Source: Oscillatoria sp. FACHB-1406
GTDB lineage: Bacteria; Cyanobacteriota; Cyanobacteriia; Cyanobacteriales; Spirulinaceae
Direction: 5' to 3'
NCBI RefSeq assembly: GCF_014698145.1
Contig: NZ_JACJSM010000006.1
Location: 124,001 to 188,000 of the forward strand
Length of the DNA stretch: 64,000 nt
The notes under the pieces are model-generated. The model saw only the letters and a program-made list of their open reading frames with translations. It did no database searches and had not been told where the DNA came from. A program made the position numbers and the translations under genes. Below, in pieces: positions 52,764 to 63,700 of the stretch (position 1 is the first letter of the stretch; each line of letters starts with the position of its first letter).

Positions 52764-53374
52764 AAACTCCGATTGACTCAAAAGAAAAATTTGCAGAAGA
52801 TTGGGAAGCTTACTACGATGCGATCGCGAACCGCCCGCCTCGTAATACGCTCCTCAAAGCCCTAAAAGGCTTTAAAACCCCCGGATTAGCGCTCGATTTG
52901 GGCTGCGGCGACGGGCGCGATACGGTGGAACTGTTGCGCTGTGGCTGGGAGGTTTTAGCGGTTGACGCGCAACCCGAGGCAATTGCGCGCCTTCTGGATC
53001 GTACCGACATCGATCCTGCACGCTTAAAAACGCAAGTCGAGCGCTTTGAAACCTTCGCCTTTCCCAACAACATCGATCTGATTAATGCCAGTTTTTCTCT
53101 GCCCTTTTCTTCGCCGTTAGAATTTCCCCGTATTTGGGCTGGAATTGTAGCGGCATTAAGTCCCGGCGGGCGGTTTTGCGGACATTTCTTCGGGGAACGA
53201 GACTCTTGGGCGGCGAAGGGTTGGATTCACCCTCAAACGCGATCGCAAATCGAACAACTCCTTCAATTCTTCACCGTAGAAATGCTCGAAGAAGAAGAAC
53301 ATCCCGGTACAACTCCCCTCGGAGAAGAACGAGATTGGCACATTTTTCATGTCGTCGCACGCAAACCTCAATAA
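52760..53374 (+). CDS. SAM-dependent methyltransferase inside the mod operon
   Basis: 204 residues. A class I methyltransferase: LALDLGCGDGRDTVELLRCG is motif I, VDAQPEAIARL the acidic strand, and LSPGGRFCGHFFGERDSWAA the post-active-site strand; similar to TehB-type proteins. It starts within the modA stop codon (four-base overlap) and ends 26 bases before modBC, so it is co-translated with the transporter. No link between methylation and molybdate uptake is known to me. Confidence 0.85.
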   Translation: MKTPIDSKEKFAEDWEAYYDAIANRPPRNTLLKALKGFKTPGLALDLGCGDGRDTVELLRCGWEVLAVDAQPEAIARLLDRTDIDPARLKTQVERFETFAFPNNIDLINASFSLPFSSPLEFPRIWAGIVAALSPGGRFCGHFFGERDSWAAKGWIHPQTRSQIEQLLQFFTVEMLEEEEHPGTTPLGEERDWHIFHVVARKPQ

Positions 53375-53400
53375 CTGATGACTGTTGACTGATAACTGAA

Positions 53401-55410
53401 ATGACTATGCCCCTCGATCTTTCTCCCCTTTGGATTTCACTGAAAACCGCACTCACGGCCAGCGCGATCGCGTTTTTCCTCGGCATTGCAGCGGCGCGCT
53501 GGATGTTCGACTATCGCGGTAAAGGCAAAGGGTTACTCGATACTCTCTTCACTGCACCCCTTGTCTTACCGCCGACCGTCGTTGGTTTTTTTCTACTGCT
53601 GCTTTTGGGCAAAAACGGCCCCCTCGGGCAAATTTTGGAGCATTTTGGCGTAAATCTGCTGTTTAGTTGGTCTGCTACCGCGATCGCAGCTACCGTCGTC
53701 GCCTTCCCCCTCATGTACAAAACCGCCCTCGCTGCTTTCCAGCAAATCGATCCCCACCTCCTCGCCAGTGCCAGGACTTTGGGCGCTTCCGAAACAACCG
53801 CTTTCTGGCGCGTGCTTCTGCCCTTAGCGACTCCGGGATTAATTGCCGGAACCCTACTTTCCTTTGCTCGCGCTTTGGGCGAATTTGGCGCGACATTGAT
53901 GGTGGCGGGCAGCATTCCCGGCAAAACCCAAACTATCCCAATCGCAATTTATTTCGCCGCCGAAAGCGGGGCGATGGATGTAGCTTTAGTTTGGGTTCTT
54001 GCGATTTTGGCAATTTCTTTAGGGGCAATTTTGGCAATGAATTTTTGGACGGATTCCGGAAATTCTCAGTTTAAATTTTTGAGGAGAAGATCGAAAAACT
54101 TTTTAAGGCGTAAATTTGCTCGCTTTCTTCGTCTTTTCCCTACCGCTCGCACTGTTCCTAAAAGGCAGGAGAGCGACTATCGTTCGGAAGTCCCTCTTAA
54201 TAAGGGGGATTTAGGGGAATCGCTTTTTAACTCCCTATCACCCAAACTCCTTAATTCTTCTTTTGCAGAAGAAGAGTCTGCTATTCAACTAACCGTTGAA
54301 ATTCAGAAAAAACTGCCAAATTTCTACTTAAATATTTCTTTTGAAACCGGTAGCAAACCATTAGGAATTCTGGGAGCTTCGGGGGCGGGAAAAAGTACGC
54401 TCTTGCGCTGTATTGCTGGGTTAGAAACGCCCGATCGCGGTAGAATCGTCCTCAACGGACGAGTATTATTCGACTCTGAAGCTAAGATTAACCTACCCAG
54501 TCGCGATCGCCGCGTCGGAGTTCTCTTCCAAGACTACGCCCTCTTCCCGCACCTCACCGCCGCCGAAAATATCGCCTTTGGTTTGCCAAAAGGTTTGTCT
54601 CGCTTAGCCATCAAACAGCGCGTCGAAGCGCAACTCGCCGCTATTCAGTTACAAGGAATGGGGAATCGCTACCCCTGCCAACTCTCCGGCGGACAGCAGC
54701 AGCGCGTTGCCCTCGCGCGCGCCCTCGCCAGCGAACCAGAAATCCTCCTGTTTGACGAACCCCTTTCTGCCCTCGATACGCACCTGCGCTACCAAATCGA
54801 AAAACTCCTCGTAGCCCGTCTCGCGCACTACCGGGGCGTAACCCTCTTCATCACCCACAACCTCGAAGAAGCTTACCGCCTTTGCCCCAACCTCGCCGTT
54901 ATCGAGCGCGGACATCTCGTTCAGCAAGCCCCAAAACAAGTCATCTTTACCCATCCGCGTACCCTCAGCATCGCTCAACTCACCGGCTGCAAAAACTTCT
55001 CCCGCGCCGTTACCGTTGCGCCCCACCAAGTCAGCGCTATCGATTGGGGCTGCACGCTCCAAGTCGCAGAATCCATCCCCAAAAGTTTTTCCCACCTCGG
55101 TTTGCGCGCCCATCAACTCATTTTTACCGACATTCCCAGCGCTGAGAATACTTTCCCCTGTTGGTTAACCGCCACCAGCGAAACGCCGCATCGAATGACG
55201 CTTTTTCTTAAGCTTAATTCTTCGCCTACCAGTCCCCACGATTATCATTTACAGGCGGAAGTTTTTAAAGAGAAATGGGCAATGTTACAAAACTTGCCTT
55301 TTCCTTGGTTCGTTCAACTGCACTCAGAACGTTTATTACTGTTTTCAGAAGGGGAAAGGAAATCGGAAGTCGAAAATTCGGATTTTGAAGTTCAATATTC
55401 TGCGTTGTGA
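53401..55410 (+). CDS. modBC: Fused molybdate permease and ATPase ModBC
   Basis: 669 residues. Residues about 1-220 are ModB: five or six transmembrane helices with the EAA loop ASARTLGASETTAFWRVLLP and ALGEFGATLMVAGSIPGKTQ. A linker at about 225-297 is basic and contains a translated genomic repeat (263-273). Residues about 298-520 are ModC: Walker A LGASGAGKSTLL, Q-loop FQDYALFP, signature LSGGQQQRVALARAL, Walker B ILLFDEPLSALD and ITHNLEE. The C-terminus resembles a Mop/TOBE domain. The modBC fusion is known in other cyanobacteria. Confidence 0.95.
   Translation: MTMPLDLSPLWISLKTALTASAIAFFLGIAAARWMFDYRGKGKGLLDTLFTAPLVLPPTVVGFFLLLLLGKNGPLGQILEHFGVNLLFSWSATAIAATVVAFPLMYKTALAAFQQIDPHLLASARTLGASETTAFWRVLLPLATPGLIAGTLLSFARALGEFGATLMVAGSIPGKTQTIPIAIYFAAESGAMDVALVWVLAILAISLGAILAMNFWTDSGNSQFKFLRRRSKNFLRRKFARFLRLFPTARTVPKRQESDYRSEVPLNKGDLGESLFNSLSPKLLNSSFAEEESAIQLTVEIQKKLPNFYLNISFETGSKPLGILGASGAGKSTLLRCIAGLETPDRGRIVLNGRVLFDSEAKINLPSRDRRVGVLFQDYALFPHLTAAENIAFGLPKGLSRLAIKQRVEAQLAAIQLQGMGNRYPCQLSGGQQQRVALARALASEPEILLFDEPLSALDTHLRYQIEKLLVARLAHYRGVTLFITHNLEEAYRLCPNLAVIERGHLVQQAPKQVIFTHPRTLSIAQLTGCKNFSRAVTVAPHQVSAIDWGCTLQVAESIPKSFSHLGLRAHQLIFTDIPSAENTFPCWLTATSETPHRMTLFLKLNSSPTSPHDYHLQAEVFKEKWAMLQNLPFPWFVQLHSERLLLFSEGERKSEVENSDFEVQYSAL
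54189..54219 (+). repeat. Dispersed repeat inside the modBC linker
   Basis: AGTCCCTCTTAATAAGGGGG then ATTTAGGGGAA; translated in frame within SEVPLNKGDLGES. Closely matches the intergenic copy at 43575-43604 next to nifK. Confidence 0.8.
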
Positions 55411-55663
55411 AATTTTTTAAATTTAAAAATAATTGTGTCATATTTTACAAACTTCAACACCTCGAATGAAGTAAAATCAAAGTGGGAAAAAGAATTAGTA
55501 TTTAAAAGTCGATGTCTTCGGATGTGTCAGTCTGGGCATAGCAATCGCGCGATCGCGGGTAAGAAACTTCGCTCGGAAATTGGGTTTATTCCGAGTGGGG
55601 TGAGAAGCTAGACGCGATCGCCCCTGTTTAAGCACAATCGACAACCATTAGGAGAACATCAAA

Positions 55664-55963
55664 ATGGCACAATTAACGGGCTTAACTCATGGAGGACTCA
55701 ATTGGATCCCTCAATTTATTCAAGATATCGACATTACTAAATGTCTTGGCTGCGGGCGCTGTTTTAAGGTCTGCGGTCGCAATGTTTTGACCTTAAAAGC
55801 GCTCAACGAAGACGGAGAGTTTGTAGAGGATGAAGACGACGATGAAATCGAGCGCAAAGTCATGACGGTTGCGAACCAGCAATACTGTATCGGCTGTCAA
55901 GCTTGCTTGAGAATTTGTCCGAAAGACTGCCACATTCATGCTCCGCTTGCGTTAGCGACTTGA
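55664..55963 (+). CDS. fdxB: Nif-specific ferredoxin III FdxB
   Basis: 99 residues. Two 4Fe-4S motifs: [19 protein letters not shown] and [17 protein letters not shown], with an acidic stretch between (EDEDDDEIE). The LNWIPQFI N-terminus and cluster spacing fit FdxB (ferredoxin III of nif clusters). ATTAGGAGAAC before the ATG is a good ribosome site. Last nif-linked gene on this side. Confidence 0.92.
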   Translation: MAQLTGLTHGGLNWIPQFIQDIDITKCLGCGRCFKVCGRNVLTLKALNEDGEFVEDEDDDEIERKVMTVANQQYCIGCQACLRICPKDCHIHAPLALAT

Positions 55964-57742
<1,779 letters not shown>

Positions 57743-57830
57743 TCAACCCCATGCGGAAGTGCGAAGGTAACGAGTTTGTTGCCGCACTTCCGCTTCTAAA
57801 ACTGGAAAATATTAAACTTCTAAAATCGGT

Positions 57831-58247
57831 ATGACTTTAACGGTTCGCGTGATTACGCCTGATAAAACAGTTTGGGACGATAGCGCCCAAGAAGCGATCT
57901 TGCCGAGTACGACGGGGCAGTTGGGGATTTTAACCGGACACGCACCGCTGTTGTCGGCGTTGGATACCGGCGTGATGCGCCTGCGTCAAGATAAAAAGTG
58001 GGTTTCGATCGCGCTTTTTGGCGGATTTGCCGAGGTTGAAGACGACACGGTAACGATTTTGGTGAACGGTGCCGAACGCGAGGACGAAATCGACCTCGAA
58101 AAAGCGCGCGCCGCTTACGAAAAAGCGCAAAATCGCTTCAATCAATCGCAAAGCAGCGATAAAAAAGCCGAAAAAATTAAAGCCGAACAGGGTTTGAAGA
58201 AGTCTCGCGCTTTGTTTCAAGCTGCGGGCGGCATGGTCAAGATTTAG
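57831..58247 (+). CDS. atpC: ATP synthase F1 epsilon subunit
   Basis: 138 residues. N-terminal beta-sandwich ([53 protein letters not shown]) and C-terminal helix pair ([16 protein letters not shown]) form the rotor and regulatory epsilon. It follows atpD by 88 bases (also atpE in plastid naming). A stem-loop follows. Confidence 0.96.
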   Translation: MTLTVRVITPDKTVWDDSAQEAILPSTTGQLGILTGHAPLLSALDTGVMRLRQDKKWVSIALFGGFAEVEDDTVTILVNGAEREDEIDLEKARAAYEKAQNRFNQSQSSDKKAEKIKAEQGLKKSRALFQAAGGMVKI

Positions 58248-58255
58248 CGATCGCA

Positions 58256-58286
58256 AAAAAACGGGCAGATTTTTAAACATCTGCCC
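58256..58286. terminator. Terminator between atpC and PSRP-3
   Basis: GGGCAGAT (58263-58270) and ATCTGCCC (58279-58286) form a perfect stem. On the minus strand a T-run (complement of A bases 58255-58261) follows, giving a clear terminator for PSRP-3; it may also stop atpDC. Confidence 0.72.
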
Positions 58287-58340
58287 CCTTAACTAACAAA
58301 TTATCCGAATCTTTATCGAAATTAATCGAAATAACTAGGA

Positions 58341-58640
58341 TTAATTACTGCCGGTAAAGACCACTTCAGGAAATTTATCTTGAGCGACGGACATTGGCGT
58401 GCGCTTACCTTCTTCTTGCCAGTAGTTAATCACTTCAGTGGCTTGGTTTAAGAGTTCGACTCTTTCAAGTTCGGTAATCCAATGTTTGGCTTCTAACTCT
58501 TGTTTGAGTTGTTCCCAAGCATCATCGCGAGGCCAAAAGAAATATTTGGTGAGGGGGCTGGTTCCTTTTCCGACGACTTGATCGACGGCAACTGCAACGT
58601 TGTTATCAAACCAGCAAACTTTTAAAAGAAATCTTGACAA
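58341..58640 (-). CDS. ycf65: Ribosomal protein PSRP-3 (Ycf65)
   Basis: The start is TTG at 58640, preceded by GGAGG at five bases; no ATG is available upstream in frame near it. 99 residues: [60 protein letters not shown] are hallmark PSRP-3/Ycf65 sequences. A small subunit protein of cyanobacterial and plastid ribosomes. Divergent from the HAD gene. Confidence 0.95.
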   Translation of the reverse strand: MSRFLLKVCWFDNNVAVAVDQVVGKGTSPLTKYFFWPRDDAWEQLKQELEAKHWITELERVELLNQATEVINYWQEEGKRTPMSVAQDKFPEVVFTGSN

Positions 58641-58708
58641 TTAAACCTCCGACGGATCGGTTCGGAAATTCCGAAAAAACAACAATACATCATTGTACCA
58701 CGAGTATT

Positions 58709-59464
58709 ATGGTTGCAAGCATTCTGGTTTTCGATATAGACGGCGTGGTGCGCGATGTGGGGGGGTCTTACCGGCGCGCGATCGCGGATACCGTGGAGCA
58801 TTTTAGCGATCGCGCCTACCGCCCGACAATGGAGGAAATCGATCGCTTGAAATCCGAAGGCATTTGGAATAACGACTGGGCAGCATCCCAGGAACTCGTC
58901 GCCCGCTACGGAGAAAGTCAAGGACGCGATCGCGAAACCTTCACCCCCGACTACAACACTCTTATCGCCTACTTTCAATCTCGCTATCGCGGTTCCGATC
59001 CCGTAAATTGGGATGGCTACATTACCACAGAACCGTTATTATTGCAAGCAGAATATTTGGAAAATTTAAGTAAAGCTGGAATTGCCTGGGGATTTTTCAG
59101 CGGGGCGACGCGGGGTTCTGCTGAATACGTCCTCAAGAAGCGTTTGGGGCTAGATAATCCCGTTTTGATTGCAATGGAAGACGCACCGGGAAAACCCGAT
59201 CCGACGGGCTTATTCGCCGCCGTAGAACAGTTAGAAACGACAGCAGAAGAACCCGTTTTTTACGTTGGGGATACCGTCGCCGATATGTATACCGTTAATA
59301 AAGCGCGGGAATTGCGCCCCACTCGCCGCTGGATTGGCGTGGGAGTCTTGCCGCCCCACATCCAAGGGGAACGCGCCGAAAGCTACGCGCGGGAGTTGGA
59401 AAAAGCCGGGGCTGAAATCGTCCTGAAGAACGTAGAGGAACTTACACCAGAACGACTTAAATAA
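58709..59464 (+). CDS. HAD-type hydrolase, TIGR01548-like
   Basis: ATG at 58709 gives 251 residues beginning MVASILVFDIDGVVRDVGGS, the nucleophile DxD motif of HAD. A cap region follows (about 20-110), then GFFSGATRGSAEYVLKKRLG with the conserved Ser/Thr motif, the Lys in APGKPDPTGLF, and the acidic motif VFYVGDTVADMYTV. It matches the cyanobacterial TIGR01548 subfamily. Likely a small-molecule phosphatase; substrate unknown. Confidence 0.87.
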   Translation: MVASILVFDIDGVVRDVGGSYRRAIADTVEHFSDRAYRPTMEEIDRLKSEGIWNNDWAASQELVARYGESQGRDRETFTPDYNTLIAYFQSRYRGSDPVNWDGYITTEPLLLQAEYLENLSKAGIAWGFFSGATRGSAEYVLKKRLGLDNPVLIAMEDAPGKPDPTGLFAAVEQLETTAEEPVFYVGDTVADMYTVNKARELRPTRRWIGVGVLPPHIQGERAESYARELEKAGAEIVLKNVEELTPERLK

Positions 59465-59560
59465 TTGATAATTGATAATGGACAATGGATAACGACTTGG
59501 ATAATTGATAATTGATAATGGACAATGGACAATGGATAATTGATAATTGATAACGTTCGG
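59461..59560. repeat. AATTGATAATGGACAATGG simple repeats
   Basis: Overlapping ATAATTGATA and GGACAATGG units recur in this 100-base stretch; related units occur at about 11203-11232 and 59739-59765. Intergenic simple-sequence repeat of the STRR kind. Confidence 0.75.
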
Positions 59561-59750
59561 AGACGTTAATCGATCTGTTGATGCCGAGTCTTTTTTCGCA
59601 ACATCACACTACTCGTTGCTCAGAGCCGAACGAGATTTGGAAATGCCGAAAACCCGGACTCAGAACCGCAAATCTCGGTTTCGAGAGAGGGAATGACCCA
59701 AGGCTAACCCTTCAACTTCTGAGTTCCTCAACGTTGTCAATTATCCATTA

Positions 59751-60467
59751 TCAATTGTCAATTATTAACAACGATTTGCGCAGCAGCAAGCGGCGGGGAC
59801 GCTTCAACCAAGCCCCGAACAAACTCGACTCGATGCGGTGCAGCCGGTAGCCGCTGCTGGTATAAAGCTTGCGGGCGCGATCGTTATTTTCTAGGACGTG
59901 CAAATAAATTTCGCGAAATCCCCAAGCGCGAGCCGCCGGTTCGCAGTTAGCCAGCAACTTGCGGGCAATTCCCTGCCGCCGATAAAAAGGACTGACTGCT
60001 AAATTAGAAATATAGGCATAACGAGAACTGCCGGGGAAGATTGCAGAACGCACAGCTAGTTCTACTGTACCAGTAACTTTAGGAGTGCTGAGCGTCGGGT
60101 TATCCTTCGTGCCTTGGCGCGAAAGAACCGCCGCAAAACAAACATATTGGGCAGAACCTTCTTGCAAGCGCCCCCGCAAATCCTCCTGAATTCCTAATTT
60201 TAAAATCGGATAAGCCCAAGCCATCAAACCAACCGAAGGATGAAAACTCTGCGCCAAAACTTCCGCTAAATCGTTTAAATCTTGGTTGCACGCTTTGCGG
60301 ATGGTGATGGAGGTTTCTCGAGCGGAGAGTTCGCTCTGACAATCTGCCTCTAAGCGAGCGTTCGATGTTGGAGGATCGATATCGAACTCAGAAAAACAAG
60401 AATCCACTAACCCCTCCAAAATAATTGGGATCGTATTGAGACGGTAGGAAAAATGAGCGTAACTCAA
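59751..60467 (-). CDS. GNAT-family N-acetyltransferase
   Basis: 238 residues. A GNAT core from about 53 to 215: TSITIRKACNQDLNDLAEVL, ISNLAVSPFYRRQGIARKLL with the acetyl-CoA pyrophosphate loop (R-x-x-G-I-A), and YLHVLENNDRARKLYTSSGY. The first 50 residues lack homology features, so an internal start is possible. Substrate unknown; the C-terminal RRLLLRK is basic. Confidence 0.85.
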   Translation of the reverse strand: MSYAHFSYRLNTIPIILEGLVDSCFSEFDIDPPTSNARLEADCQSELSARETSITIRKACNQDLNDLAEVLAQSFHPSVGLMAWAYPILKLGIQEDLRGRLQEGSAQYVCFAAVLSRQGTKDNPTLSTPKVTGTVELAVRSAIFPGSSRYAYISNLAVSPFYRRQGIARKLLANCEPAARAWGFREIYLHVLENNDRARKLYTSSGYRLHRIESSLFGAWLKRPRRLLLRKSLLIIDN

Positions 60468-60713
60468 CCTTGAGATAGTGTAACCGCGATCGCACCACGG
60501 GTAGCGAAAATTAGAAATCCCGCGCGCTCCTAAATTATATTTTGCTCGACTTTGGGAAAGTTATTATTATATCGGGAGCTTTGAGAATTGAAGTAGCCTT
60601 GTGCCTCGCCCAGAGGACAGCCTTAACTGTTGCTCGTCAAGCCTCATGTTTGGGAATACTTAACTCTCGCTCAAATAGAATGCTCGACGTGATGGATTTG
60701 TACTTACCGACTC

Positions 60714-63700
60714 ATGATGTCAGATGTTGTCAATCGAAACCAACGGAAACGGACTGGACTAGAGGAAGACTCCCAGTCCGTTCCCCAAGCAATGCAAGCC
60801 ACCCCAGAGCGGAGCGTCAGAGCAAGACCGAGAAAACCTAAAATCTTGGTAGTGGACGATGAGGTCGATAACCTGGAGTTGCTTTATCGAACTTTTTATC
60901 GAGAGTATCGCGTACTTCAGGCAGAAAGCGGACCGGACGCGCTAGAGATTCTTGCTCGCGAACCCGACATTGCGGCGATTGTTTCCGACCAACGAATGCC
61001 GATGATGAGTGGGACGGAATTTCTCAGTTTAACGGCCGTCCAATATCCCGATATCATGCGGATTATCTTGACGGGATATACCGATGTCGAAGATTTAGTT
61101 GAGGCAATCAATAGCGGTAAAGTTTTTAGGTACGTTACCAAACCTTGGGAGCCGGAAGCGCTCAAGGAAGTCGTGCGACAAGCTATTGAAACGCATAACG
61201 TTCTGAAAAAGCGCACTGAGGGTTTGAGACGCAGTTTGCGCCGCGAATCGTTGCTCAATCGCATCATGAATACGATTCGTAACGCGCAGTATGGAAGTTC
61301 CGGAGAGTCGCCGTTACGCGAAGTGCTGCAAACAATCGTAGACTCTTTGGGTCAAGTCTTAGAAATTGATAGTTGTATTCTGCGCCCTTTTGATGGGGAA
61401 CAGTTGACCCCGGAAGTCTTTATCCATCAGAACCAAGCAAACGATGGCAAGGCTGAATCAGGTGCTAAGGAGCCGAAATGGGAACATACGGTTTGGGAAA
61501 CCCACCAAATTGAAGTCATTGACGATGTAGCCCGTAGCGATCGCGTTGTTGAGAAAGCGGCTGTTGCCTTTGCCGAGGCCAATATTGCCTCCACCCTTAT
61601 TGTTCCCTTGTTGTTTCAAACTCAACTCGTAGCCGTTCTCGGACTTCATCACTGCGGCAGTCCCCAAGCTTGGGAAGATGATGACATTCAACTGGCGGTG
61701 ATGGTTGCCGACCAAGCGGCCTTAGCGATTTCCCAAGCGCGAGCCTACGAGCAGGTGCAGACACTAGCACAGCGAGAGACGTTAGTCAATACAATTACCA
61801 ATGCGATCCGTTCTAGCCTGGAACCGCAAGAGATATTTTCAGCGATCGCAGAGCAGTTAGGTCGCAGCCTCGAAGTCGATGGCTGCACGCTGTCGCTGTG
61901 GACTGAAGAAGATGAATTAATGCGCTGCGTCGCTTTATACGAGCGCGATTCGCCTTTGCCCGATGATATGCCTCAATCGCAAGTGCCGATCGCGAGCAAT
62001 CCCGTCCTCCAGCAGTTAATGCGCGATCGCTACCCCGTCGTTCTCAGCGACCTCGAATCAGCAGCAGAAATGAAGGGCGGAGACCTGCCCCTACGCTTGC
62101 CAGCACGCGCGCTCCTCGTCGTCCCGTTACTCGTCGATGGCGAGATTATTGGCAGCATCTCCCTGCGCCAGAGCCGTTCCCCTCGGCAGTGGCTAACCTC
62201 AGAAATCGAACTCGCCCGCGCGATCGCTTCCCAGGCTGCGATCGCCGTACAACAATCCAACCTCTACCAAACCACTCGCGAGCAAGCCGAACGCCTCCTG
62301 GAACTCAACCGCCAGAAAACAGAATTTTTCCAGAACATCTCCCACGAACTGCGCACTCCCCTCACCCTCACCATCGGCCCGCTCGAATCTGCCGTAGCGC
62401 GTTCTCAAGGCTTATCCTTAGAAAGTTCTCTCATCGCCCTGCGCAATTCTCGCCGCCTGTTGCGCCTCGTCAACCAATTACTCGATTTGCAACGCCTCGA
62501 TGCTGGCAGAATGCAAGCCACCTTTCGCCCTTGCAACCTCGGCCATTTTATCGAGCAAATTACTGCCAGTTTTAAATCCTACTGCGAGAAAAAGCACTTA
62601 ATTCTGCAAACCGATTTACAAAGTTGCCCGCCGGTTTATCTCGACCTCGAAAAGTTCGATAAAGTCATCTACAATTTGCTGTCTAACGCCATGAAATTTA
62701 CGCCCCCCGGCGGCAAAATTACCATCGCCGTAGCACCGCAGGGAGAGGGCGTTTGCTTGCAAGTTCGGGATACGGGCATCGGGATCGCTGCGGCACAAAT
62801 TCCCCAACTCTTCCAACGCTTTCGCCAAGCTGAAGGCTCGATTTCCCGCTCTTACGAAGGGACGGGACTGGGCTTAGCAATGGTCAAAGAAATGGTCGAT
62901 TTACACGGGGGGAAAGTCAGCATTGAGTCGGTGCAATCAGACGAAACCCATTCCGAACTTCCCCACGGAACGACCTGTTCGGTTTGGCTGCCCTGCGGGA
63001 AAGCTCATCTGGCGAGCGAACGAGTTGTTGAAGAAGTGCTAGAGGTTGAGACGGCGCGCGCTGCCGTGGAATTAGCAGATTTGGAGGCAGAACTGCTCGA
63101 TCTCGAACAGGATGAGGCAATGGCAGCCAGTAACTCGCCGGAAACCTCTACCCTTTCGGCGGCTTCTGCCGCTCTACCGCTACTGTTAGTGGTGGAAGAT
63201 AATCCGGATATGCGCGCTTATGTTTGCGAGATTCTCGTGCGGGAAAACTACCGCGTTTGTACGGCGCGCAATGGCGAGGAAGGCTGGCAAGTTCTGCAAG
63301 AACGCCGCCCTCAACTGATTGTCACCGATCTGATGATGCCCAAGGTATCGGGACTGGATTTGATTCGCTTAACGCGGGAGGATCCGGAGTTAAAAGGAAC
63401 GCCGATTATTCTATTGACGGCAAAAGCGGATGACGAAAGCCGCGTTGCGGGAACGGAGAAAGGCGCGGATGCTTATCTGGCTAAGCCGTTTAACGATCGC
63501 GAGTTGTTGGCAGAAGTTCGCAACTTATTATCCCTGAAGGAAAACGAGCAGCGCATCAAACAATTGAATGAGTATTTGACTGAATCGGTACTCTCTCGAT
63601 TTTTGCCCCAAGAAATGGTTCAGCGGGCAGCAGCGGGAGAACTCGCTCTCGATTTACAGCCGGAACCGCGCGTAGTAACGATGTTGTTTAGCGATATCGT

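Noticed and set aside
60542-60841. 99-codon ORF upstream of and overlapping the hybrid kinase start
   Set aside because: Different frame from the kinase, no domain features, and it overlaps the kinase N-terminus.
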